From NCBI GenBank assembly GCA_029204225.1, contig CM055105.1, positions 18,941,226-19,005,225 on the forward strand: a stretch of DNA of 64,000 nt. Direction: 5' to 3'. The DNA is from Diphasiastrum complanatum (taxonomy: Eukaryota > Streptophyta > Lycopodiopsida > Lycopodiales > Lycopodiaceae). How positions within the stretch are numbered: the first letter of the stretch is position 1; each line of letters opens with the position of its first letter. The notes beneath the pieces are model-generated. The model had not been told where the DNA came from and made no database searches. It saw only the letters and a program-made list of their open reading frames with translations. Of this stretch, positions 27,001-37,390 are shown one piece after another. The position numbers and the translations under genes are program-made.

Positions 27001-27527
27001 TCATAAGATAAGAGAGAAGAGAAAAACTCCCTTTTGCTAGTCATGTGTGAACTAGCACCCGAGTCAATCCACCAAGGATATTCTCCTTTGAAACTTGTTG
27101 AAGAAAATATGGACATCATGAGAGAGTCCTCATGTGAACTCTCCTCTTCCTCCTCTTTGCTCATGTTGGCTTGGCTTTGATCTTGCTTCCTCTTGAAGCA
27201 TTCTGAGGCATAAAGCCCCATCTTGCTACAATAGTAGCACTTCACCTTTGATTTGTCCTTCTTGACTTTGGTGGTTGATGGAGATGCCTTTGAGGGTCCT
27301 TCTTGATCCTCAAGCTTTGAAGACTTCTTGAATGTTGATCCTTTGCCTTTGGACTTGCCTTTGCCTTTGGTGAAGAGAGCTTGGTCATCTCCACCTTGGA
27401 TGGAAAGTCTATCCATCCTCTCTTGCATTTGGCTCCTTTTCCTCGGCCATGAGTGTGCCTTGGAGTTCTTCAAGTATGGGTAGCTTACCCATAATTGCAT
27501 ATCCCTAAACCAAATTGTCAAACTCAA
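24037..27527 (-). pseudogene. copia gag C-terminus and pol with inactivating breaks
   Basis: In order: a zinc knuckle (about 27243-27200); protease with DSGAS; GAG-pre-integrase with LWHKRLGHA and CEAC; integrase with its conserved D, DNGGEF and VVERRNRTL; reverse transcriptase with YVDD; and RNase H with SDSDFAGD and STEAEY. An in-frame TAA is at 26406-26408 in the integrase core. There is a frameshift in an A-run near 24945 in RT, and an in-frame TGA at about 24685-24687. The zinc knuckle has Leu where the CCHC histidine should be. Everything else needed for transposition is recognisable. Confidence 0.9.
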
Positions 27528-27999
27528 AGCTTAGTCCATTCAATATGAGTTGAACAAGCTCTTCATCCTTGATAGGATCACTTATGAAGGCTAGCTCTTT
27601 GTTCAATTCCTTTACTTTTAGGACAAAAGTATGTGCACTCTCTCCTTTCTTTTGATAGCTTCTATAGATTTGATTCTTCAAAGCTAACATTCTAGTTTGG
27701 TTCTTGGATTCATAGACCTTTTGCAAAGTCTCCCAAGCATCTTGAGCCGAAGTGCAATCTCCTACCTCTCTTAAGAGTTCATTTGCAACATTCATTTTTC
27801 TGAAATGTAGTGCAACATTGCACCTCTTGATGTATTTGGCTTTTTCTTGAGGATGAATAGGTTCACCCTCCTTACCATTTACAATTTCCATCAGATCTTG
27901 CATGATCATGATGGATTCCATTCTAACTTTCCATGTGGAATAGTTAGTTTTGTTGAGCCTTTCATTAGTATCCAAAAGATATGCATTTATAGATGTCAT
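27505..27999 (-). pseudogene. copia gag N-terminal region (UBN2/retrotran_gag type)
   Basis: The frame opens with MTSINAYLLDTNERLNKTNY and includes NYSTWKVRME and AWETLQKVYESK, typical of plant copia capsid-like gag. It loses frame near 27510-27527, where the following frame continues into the zinc knuckle. A frameshift therefore separates gag from pol. Confidence 0.88.
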
Positions 28000-28798
28000 C
28001 TAGTCTCCTAATCAAGGACTTGACACAAATGAAGGTTACTTCTATTGATTCGATTGAAGATATACCTTATCCCACTTCTTAGGGACCTGAAAATATCAGT
28101 AATAGACTTCCTATAAAGATCTAAGAATGATCTCTAACAAAATCAAATCATAGAATACTAGAAACAATGCACTTGCTTGATTGAAGTGGACAATACTAGT
28201 AGAATTGCCCCTCTTTCTATAAAGAACATTAAAGCTTCCAAATGATCTGATCAAGAGTGAATTTCAGCAACCTAATATGCTTCCAAAATCACTTGTAAAA
28301 GATATAAATGGAACTTAATGAGGATGCAACACAATCTACTATCCAATCACATGCAAAAAATGATCAAAATTGATGAAAAATTGATCTAATTTGGTGCATA
28401 AGTCAATCAATGGTTGGACTGAACCTAAATAACTTTAGGAGGTGTCCACTACACCTTAGAACAGCCTTGAAAAGTCTCCAAAACTCTGATCTTCCCTCTC
28501 CTTTAATGCTAGAAAGCCTCCTCTATGAAATCACCTCCAAAACTCGCTTAGAAATCAATGCTTGGAGCAAGCAAAGCTTGCTATCTTGGTAATGTGAATT
28601 GAATTCAACTTTGCCTCTGGTTTTAGACACCTAAACACTTGAAAATGAAGTCACACAACACCAATCTCCAATGTATTTGACTCACTTTGAGTTCTAGAAT
28701 CAATGCTAGATGCTAAGATCCAATCTACACAAGATTTAGATCAAAAATTGTGATCAAATTGAATGACAACCAAGGATTTAGCTCATTTCAGCCTTTAG

Positions 28799-28810
28799 GC
28801 TCTGATACCA
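28799..28810 (-). promoter_or_regulatory. Primer-binding site of the copia element
   Basis: The minus strand reads TGGTATCAGAGC, the common plant copia site complementary to the initiator methionine tRNA 3' end. It directly abuts the LTR end ...TTTTTACA, which fixes the LTR boundary at 28811. Confidence 0.9.
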
Positions 28811-29479
28811 TGTAAAAATTACAGCAAATAAGGATCCTAAAACACTTGAAATGATGAGGGAAACAATAGATTATGATTTCATAAGATTAGCACAAGTTGA
28901 CCCACCAAAAATCTATGCTTGAACCTCACTAAATGGCCCAAATCCTTGAAGAAAGCTTCACACGTGTGAAAGTACGGCCTCCCACAGTCTGAGTACTGCA
29001 CACCAGACCTACATTCAATCCTATAATCATTAGTAATCACAAGTACTCAAACAATTATGAACATAGAGAGCAATTGCACCATTATGAGAGAAAAATCATG
29101 AAATTGCTTGATTTATTTTGGTGAGATATCATCACCTATATATACATGATCCATCACGGTTTTGGGAAGGTATGAGTAGCCCTAAACCTATCCCTAATGC
29201 TAATTTTGGTGGATCTTTCATCCCTACCAAGTTAGGGTTGGAATCTTGGAGATCCCTCAACAATGCAAAAACTACCAAAAATAGCTCCTATTTTTTCTCT
29301 CTTGTATCTAAGCATAATTTGGACTCATTCCAAAGGTTCTAACACTTAGGTCTACTTGAGAACATCCTTATGAATGGAATCCTATGCTATTTGGCACGTG
29401 TGACAAGCCACATCATGACCATCTAACTATTTACAAGTCATATGACCAAAACTAGTCAAGCTAGAATTGTGAATTTTTA
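28811..29479 (-). repeat. 5' LTR of the copia element
   Basis: The LTR is 669 bp. Its plus-strand left edge is TGTAAAAATTAC and its right edge GTGAATTTTTA. The last three bases expected from the other copy (ACA) are not present here, so the outer terminus is slightly altered. No target-site duplication could be confirmed. Confidence 0.88.
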
Positions 29480-29624
29480 GTTATAAATTTAGACTCACAT
29501 CCTAGGTTACAATACTAGTCTAATTTCTTAAGGTTATGGCATGTACCTAACTTGCTACCTATGCTATTTTGAAACTTACTAAATCAACTTGGATCAACCT
29601 CAACTATTCCTATTAGTGCCTACT

Positions 29625-30089
29625 TGTAAGGAGAAGCACTTCCAAAATCATGCTTATAAGACACACACAAAGGAATGACAATGGAGCCGAACCACCCAAC
29701 CATGGAGATGCTATTGATCAATATCCAATAACATCTCCCCCGTGCTAGGGAATAGGATGCAGGTGTAGGGAGAGTAACCTGGCAATGAATCTCACAACAA
29801 AAATGAGAGTAGGGCGAGTTTCTCCAAGAAGAAATAGCCCATTGTTTTACATGTGCATGTGTCCATGCAAGCATACAATATTTCCATACATGCAATTCAT
29901 TACTATTGATACTCTACACCCTGACAATAGTTGTCCTAACCCATGCAATAGCTCCACACATCACAATATGTGTGATTGGGTCTCACAAAGTTATTTTTGG
30001 CCTAGTTCAGAATAATCTTGAGAGCTGGAGTATTGTGTATCCAAGTCTAGGACTATGCCGAATCCTATATGCAAAACATGGATGTAATA
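29625..30089. repeat. Solo LTR, same family as 49081-49560
   Basis: It starts TGTAAGGAGAAGC, compared with TGTAAGGGAAAGC at 49081. Shared words include CCACCCAACCA, GGGATAGGATGCAGGTG (here with small changes), TACTATTGATACTCTACAC and ATGCCGAATCCTATATGCA. No internal region is attached on either side. A solo LTR left by recombination is the simplest reading. Confidence 0.8.
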
Positions 30090-30519
30090 TTCTTCTCCCC
30101 TTGAACTAGTCATAGAGGCCTCCTCCACAAGTTTCAAAGCATATGACATGTACTGAAATGTTGTTGCTTTGACAATTGAAGAACCTTCTACGTGCATTTC
30201 CTTCTATGCTCCATTTTCATGCATTTAGTTTGGGTACTTGTGTATGAATTCGTTGTTGTTGTTTCTTCCTTCTTCCAAGTTTGGTTTTGTGATTAATATC
30301 AGGTAGATGTGTAGGGCTTAGTGGCTGATCTTATCCATTCTCATTTGATGTTGCTTTATGCTTGACTCCCTGAGGAGTTTTTATTGTAGATGTTGAGTAA
30401 TATTTGTAATAAACACTTTGTAGGATTTGTCGTTCTTAGTTAGATTCATTTTTGTTGATTCTGGTGATTTCAGTAGGATTAGATTCAATCTCATTCTATG
30501 TTTCTTGCTTAGATTAGAT

Positions 30520-31910
30520 CAGTAATAATCTACATTCTTTAAGAAACCCAATAAAATTTGAAGAATATACGGACAATGCAAAAGTCCAACTATTTTCAAT
30601 GACCATGGTGGATAAAGCACAAGAGTGGTTTTTTAACCTCGATTGTGATGATAGACAAGATTGGTCAGAGCTAAAAGAGTTTTTTTTATTAAAAGCTTCC
30701 AACCTTTCAAACTCACATAAAGCCCATTTGTATGCCTCGGTAATATAAAAATAAAAAAAGACAAATGCGTACGTGACTATATCGAGCACTTCAAGCATCT
30801 CAAAAGTCAAGTTCAGAAACAACCAACTAATAAAATGTTGACCATATGCTTTTTAGTCAGCCTTCCAAGACATATCCGGAAAGAGCTTAAACCTAGCAAA
30901 GAGTATCATACTCTTAAATCTGCTATGTCCGATGCCATTCGTGAAGAAGATGAAGGGTCTGATGATGAGAACCATAAAGAAAAAAGATCTCACCAAGTTT
31001 TTAATGAAAATCATTCAAGTGAGCCAAGAGATTCAGACCAATTCTGGAAATCTCAGCTCGAATTGATGAATCACCAACATCAACAACAGATGGAGAAACT
31101 CAACAAAGAGTTTCAACAAACCCTAAAGTTGATTTAAAGTCAGTTTCCAAGGCAATTGCCCTCTGGTAATATTTTCCATAGGCGCGAAGACATCTGGTGT
31201 CCACAATGTCGTGGAGGACATACCAATAACGAGTGTCCATCACACATACCAATAATGAGTGTCCATCACACAGACCTTACAAAACGCAGCACTATATACT
31301 TTGTGACATGACGACTCATACCACATCAAGTTGTAGGTACACCCACGCAACATGCAATATTCTAGGCCACAACAATATCCACCATGAGGACAACCACAAG
31401 CACCATATAACTCGCGTTATATGAGTCCAGTCCAAGTTTAGGAGTTGCCAAGACAACAACTACCTGCACAACAACAAAGATTGGCACTCCTAGGTCCAAG
31501 AGGATCTGCTCAACCAAATAGGCCAAATCAACAGAACCGGCCTCACGTACATGCCAATGTGGTCCAGAACTCCTCTTATGATAACTTGAAAGATCCAGTT
31601 TTAAAAAGTAGCGAATTTCATGCACGACATGCAAGGAATGCTACAGATAGCACATGAGAATGTCCAAAGTGCCCAAGATAGGGACTACATTATGCTAATA
31701 TGAAAATATCACTTCAAGACTTTCAATTGGGATATTGGGTGTATTTACTAATCCCAAAGGATTATAACATAATGTGTATTGGCAACTATTACAAACTGTC
31801 CGCTAGATATAGGGGACCGTATCAACTTGAAAAAGATTGGATCCTTGGCTTACCGATTGGACCTCCCGAAGGAACGCAAGTGCACCCAATTTTTCACGTA
31901 AGTTAAGAAA
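30520..31910 (+). mobile_element. Decayed Ty3/gypsy element: gag remnant joined to an integrase tail
   Basis: A gag-like region (about 30540-31136) contains VRDYIEHFKHLKSQV and LPRHIRKELKPS, broken by several stops early on. A zinc knuckle follows at about 31196-31240 (CPQCRGGHTNNEC, a complete CX2CX4HX4C), then a glutamine-rich stretch at 31445-31655. The final frame, 31700-31906, contains KLSARYRGPYQLE and VHPIFHVS, the usual end of gypsy integrase. Protease, RT, RNase H and the integrase core are missing. Confidence 0.75.
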
Positions 31911-32740
31911 AGTCTACATGAAGGGGAATATCTTGGTTATGGAGACTAATGACCTATTGGACTCGACTTGAACTCGAAAGATCTTGGATACTAGGACTAA
32001 CATAGCATCTGGTTCGATCGAAGGGTCATACAAGAAACAGGAAGGCGGCCTTAAAAGGAACTTCCCTAACTTTAAGTTTTGAAGTCAAATCTTGCATAAG
32101 GGAAAATAATGTCATGCCCACGACTGATCTCGGATTATTATCTCATTAGGAGGTTAGTAGCCCTACCTCAACCTATAATTTAACTATGATTATGAGAAAA
32201 TTTGGGATTATTTTTAATGGTATATATGGTCATAGTTAATGGTTGAAGGTCTAAACTCCAAACGGTGAATTTTTATGGGTCTATCAGTGAGTCATAGGAA
32301 AATTGGATGAGGTGGCCCAGTTAGGCTGCAGAGGTGTCCCGTGAGGTGTCACCGTGCAACTACTAGTGGTGTGTGGCCTTGGAGAGCATAAGTATAACCA
32401 TTGGGCTCTCACTAGTGTATGCTTGATTTTGATGTTAGTAGCTACATGATGCTGGTGTGATTTCTATTTCCCTTGTGAGTGATTGATCCATAACTTGGGG
32501 GCTAGATGGGTCCTAGATCTTTGAGCAGGTGATTGGGTCTGCTGAGTGTCCATTAACTGGAGCTAAGGTGAGGAGGCAGCAGGTGAAGTTCTTCATTTTC
32601 TGGTGGTCTTATGAAAAAAACTTGGGTAGGTATATACATAGAGAAAAGAGTAATTTTGAGCATTATATAAAAGATGATGGATCAGGCAAAAAATAGAAGA
32701 AAAAAATTTGAAAAAAATGGAAGGTAAAACAACCCAGAAG
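31911..32740. other. Spacer between gypsy remnants, no gene
   Basis: Probably retroelement 3' sequence or LTR remnants, but no terminal repeats could be matched. No open frame shows protein similarity. Confidence 0.35.
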
Positions 32741-34801
32741 TACATTTTATACATGATCTACCGTAAAGGTATCCTCATAGTACCTCCGTAGTCGGCTATC
32801 ATTGACTAATGTGTTGAGGGGTATGTCTTCTAATGTCTCTAACTGCACTGCACCATTCGTAAATTTTTTCTTGACAACGTAAGGACCTTGGCTACAGAAT
32901 TTCAATTTCCCAGGATAAACCTAGGAATATGTGTAAAGTAAAACTTTATCACCATCATGAATATCCTTAGTCCTAACATGACGATCATGCCAAGCCTTTT
33001 GTCGTCGTTTATGAACTAACTGTGCATGATAAGATGTAAGTCATGTTTCACACAGTTTCGTCAACGTAAAGAGTCTTTTCTGAACTTGGTGTTGATAAGT
33101 ACTATCATCACACAAGTTAGTGGCATATGCTATAGTGACGTGTAGGGAAGGAATTAAAGTCAATGGCATATGCTAAAAGTGACGCATAGGGAAGAAATTA
33201 AAAATTATAATGGCATAACAGCCTCTTGGCCATATACCAGCTCAAATAGTGTTTTCCATCCCATGGTTCATTTCGGCATTGTTCGATATGCCCATATAGC
33301 AGAAAATAATTAAGTTTTCTAGTCTGATAAGTTGTTTCTACTATCATGGTTAAGACCTTACAAATCGTTTTATTCATAGATTCAGCTAGTCCATTGCATC
33401 TAGGATAGTACGGGGTACTCTTTTGGTGTATAACGGAGTAATGAGTCAGTAAACTGTTGATTACTTCATTAAGAAAATGAGAACCTCAATCACTGACAAG
33501 CTCTATTGGACAACCAAATCGAGTGATAATGTTATTATAGAGGAAGCGTGCTACGGATTTTGCGTATGCTTTTCTTGTTGCTCTAGCCTCTATCCATTTG
33601 GTTACATAATCAGTGGCAATCATGATATATCGTGATTGTGTGCCACATGCTGCTAGACTAATAGGTCCAACAAAATCAATACCCCATTTGTGAAGTGCGT
33701 CACTTTCAAGTATTGGAGTAAGGAGAATGTGGTCGGCCCAACCACGCTTTATCGGCATAGTTTATTATAAAAAAACAATAATAACCCATGTGGCCTAGAA
33801 AAACATAAATTTTCTTCACTGTACCTTGTAGGGGCATTTCTAGAATCACTCTGACAATTTCGAAATCAGTGGCTATACCATTTCGAGAAATGATATGGCC
33901 CAATACCACACCATGGGTAACCCAGATTTGGCACTTTTTGGAGATCGAATAAAAATCCAAACCTTCGACAACGAATGAACACTTGTTCAGGCATTGCGAT
34001 GCCTATCCTCAGATGAATGTGCACCAAGATCGTTGAGATAAATCGCTAGATTCTTGTGTAATAGATCCTTGAAAGCTCATCGCATCACCCTTTGGAATGT
34101 GGATGGGGCATTGCACAAACCGAATGGCATAACTTGATACGCGAATGTGCCAAACTTTGTTACAAATGCCATTTTAAAATGATCCTCAAGAGCAATTTGG
34201 ACTAAGAAATAGCCACTAAAACCATCCAGAAAGCTAAAAGCTTATGCTCTCGCCATATTTTCGAGGATTTGTGTGGTCAGAGGTAATGGAAAGTGATCTT
34301 TCTTTGTTTGATGATTAAGTTTTTTTAAATACATGCAGATACAGAGTTTACCATTTTTCTTTGGTACCACCACAATTGGCAATACCCAACTTGTGTGCTT
34401 GATTTCATAAATGAAATCAGCATCGAGAAGCTTCTGAATATCTTCTCTTATATTCTGAATATCTTCTCTTATTTTCTCTCGATAGGTAGGATTGGTGTGA
34501 TTGCTCTCACATGTATTGCACCATCCTGTAGTGGGACTGTATGCATTGCAATGTCAGGAGGGACCCTCTTCATTTCTTTATAGCTCCATGCAAACACATC
34601 TCTGTATTTTCACAATAACTTTTCTAAATCTCTTAATTGGGTTGGATTTAGATGGGCTCCTACATGCACGACATGGTCTATGTCTTCATCACTATCCTTC
34701 AGATTTAGAGATATGGTCTTTGCAGGTCCCTCAAAAGAAGTTGATGGTGGTTGAGGTTCCCATTTTGGTTTTACCATACTGATGATCACATCATCAGTCA
34801 T
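32740..34801 (-). mobile_element. Decayed Ty3/gypsy pol on the minus strand, RNase H missing
   Basis: Reading leftwards: a pre-RT linker (about 34801-34550, including FAWSYKEMKRVPPDIA with a stop before it); RT (34480-33770, including MPFGLCNAPSTFQR, with YLND in place of the usual YMDD or YVDD); an RT end (LGHMGYYCFFI); integrase (33758-33486, including HKWGIDFVGPISLAACGTQ); and an integrase tail near 32745-32890 (KKFTNGAVQLE). The RT end meets the pre-integrase region at about 33706-33770 with no RNase H between. Many stops make it inert. Confidence 0.8.
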
Positions 34802-34829
34802 GTGATTTTTAAAGTGCTATGGAACATCA

Positions 34830-37390
34830 TATAGTGGATTATCAACCATCTTTGGCCCGGATATCTACTTCTACTTTGGAAGATAAAGATTTACTATGGC
34901 ATTATAGAATGGGTCATGTCAATTTCACTTTTCTTCGAAATATGTCAACGCAAAATATTGTTTGAGATCTCAATTATAGCAATATCTTAGACGGTACAAT
35001 TTGTCGAAGCTGTGTTCTAGACAAGCATGCTAGAACTGCTTTTAAGTCTGATTCACTACTCACATCCAAAGGTGTTTTATATATTGTGCACAATGATATA
35101 TGCGAAGCCATGCAGACTCTCTCAATAGGGGGAGCAAAATACTTTCTGACCTTCATTGACAATTATTCGAGGAGGACAGTGGTCTATTTTCAGAAGGAAA
35201 GATCAAAAGCCTTCAAGTATTTTTAGCAATTCAAGCAAGAAGTCTAAAATCAAACTTTCAAAAAAGTCAAGCAATTTGGACTGATGGTAGAGGAGAATTT
35301 ATTTCGACTAAATTCAAAGATTACTATAGAACTCATGGCATTCTTATGTAGTATACCCACCCAACTATTCTCCACAATAGTGGCTGAACGTAAAAATCAT
35401 ACACTTGTCGAAAGCACAAAAAAGTATGATTCTACATGCAGAATTATCAAAGACCTTTTGAAAACCTTCGGTAAGGCATCTTTGAACTTTCGGTTGTATT
35501 GCTTTCACATAGATTCAAACAAAAGTTCGTAAAAAACTACATACTACTGGTTTTGAGTCTCTCTTTGTTGGATACTTTTTGAATCATAAAGCTTATAGGA
35601 TTTATAATATAGTGACTAAGAAGATTACTTAGAAATGTTATCTTTCTTGAAGATTTGTTTGTCAATCTCAAGGAAAAGGAAAAAGTTGCAAATGTCGATC
35701 AATATTTGATATCCCATTCAGTTCGAATCTCGAATCTACTCCAATCAATGATTTTGAAGACAACTTGACACGGTCGAAGAAGAAGCAGCCAAAAAAGCCA
35801 ATTCTTCGAAGATCCAATAAGAGCATATTCTATCCCAATAGATTTATCGACAACACCATAGCCACTTGTTACTTTGTCGAGGACCCAATAAGTTATTCGG
35901 AGGCAATTTCTAGTCCAGATGCAGATCATTGGAAATCAACGATGGACAAAGAGTATCAATCTCTTATCAAAAATCAGACATGGACTGTTACACACCTGTC
36001 AGTTGGTACAAATATCATTTATTGCAAATGGGTATCGAATCAAGTATAAAGTCGTGGTTCAGTTGATCAATGGAAGGCATTAGTTGCCAAAGGATTTTCT
36101 CAAATCTCGAATGTTGATTATTCAGAAACTTTCAATCCCATGGTCAAACATTCTTCGATCATACATTTACTTTCATTTGCAGCAATGACAAATATAGAGT
36201 TTCATCTGATGGATGTACAAACTGCATTTTTACATGGAGTTATCGAAGAAGACATTTATATGGCTCAATCTGAAGGCTATGAGTTAGAGATAAACACCCA
36301 TCAGATATGCAAATTTCGAAAAGTTCTCTATGGGCTTAAATGGTCTTCTCGTGCATGGTTTTATCGAATCAAAAACTTCGTTAGTTAGCAAGGTTTTATT
36401 CCAAGTTTAGCTGATTGTAATGTATATTACAAAACAATGAATCCATCTTTCATTATCATTACATTATATGTTGATGACACAACATTCTGAATGCTTAAGG
36501 ATGTCAAAGAGATGTTATCGAATGAATTTGATATGACGGGATTTAGGGGAGACCCATTTCTACCTTAGTATATAGATTTTTAGAGATCTTGATCATCGAT
36601 TGATTTATATCAATCAGCAAAGGTACATTTGTAATATGTTATTCAAATATCAAATGGCTGGCTGACTATAAACCAACCAAAACTCCAATGGATCCAGGTT
36701 CAAAATATTTGAAGGACCAGTGTCTCCAATTTTTCAAAGAAGTTGAACAAATGAAACAATATTCTTATCACTCTATTATAGGTTCTCTCATGTATGCCAT
36801 GATATGTACATCTAGACCTAGCATTGCTTATTCAATGAGTACACTTTTCATTCATTGAAAAACTCTACTTAGAGTTCTTCGATATTTGCAATCGACAGAT
36901 TTGAATGATGATTTGAATGGCTATGTTAATTTGCTTCAAGGTTTTACATATGCAGTTTGGGCTAGAGATGTTGATTAGAGAAAGTCAACATCAAGATATG
37001 TCTTTGTATTCAACAAAAGTCATGTACCTTGGGACAACAAGAAGTAGAATTTGATAGAGGCCGAATACATTGTTGCCACACATGCTGCAAAAGAAGCTAT
37101 TTGCTTAAGGCATCTATTTTGGACATTAATCTTAGTCAGTTACAAGCAAATTACGTCGTTTGTAACAATAGAGTACAATCGCTTTATCTGTTAATCTCAG
37201 GCATCATTATCGAAGCAAGCACGTTGACATAAAATATCATTTCCCATCAGAGATAAAGTATTCGAAAGCAAGATCATGACAACGGATATATTTACTAAAG
37301 ACTAAAGTGTTATCATTCGACGATCATTCTAAGTATACCAGTATGCTCAACTTAATACCTCAATTTTTATGAGTTCACATTAAGGGGAAT
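34830..37390 (+). mobile_element. Decayed Ty1/copia pol on the plus strand
   Basis: In order: GAG-pre-integrase (about 34880-35030, LLWHYRMGHVNF); integrase core (about 35050-35560, with FLTFIDNYSRR); RT (about 35885-36530, with PDADHWKSTMDKEY, LMDVQTAFLHGV and LYVDD); and an RNase H trace (about 36840-37120, including RKSTSRYVF and EAEYIVATHAAKEA). A purine-rich AAGGGGAA near 37382 may be the polypurine tract. Stops and frameshifts occur in every domain. It is more decayed than the copia at 23-29 kb and belongs to another family. Confidence 0.82.

Larger units (their letters stand above)
23442..29479 (-). mobile_element. Ty1/copia LTR retrotransposon, young but defective
   Basis: The order on the minus strand is 5' LTR (29479-28811), primer-binding site, leader, gag, protease, integrase, RT, RNase H, polypurine tract and 3' LTR (24022-23442). 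The LTRs differ at only about five sites over the roughly 575 bp they share, which indicates a recent insertion. The coding region has two frameshifts and two in-frame stops, so it is not autonomous. The 3' LTR lacks about 90 bp of its outer end, which the other LTR has. Confidence 0.93.
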
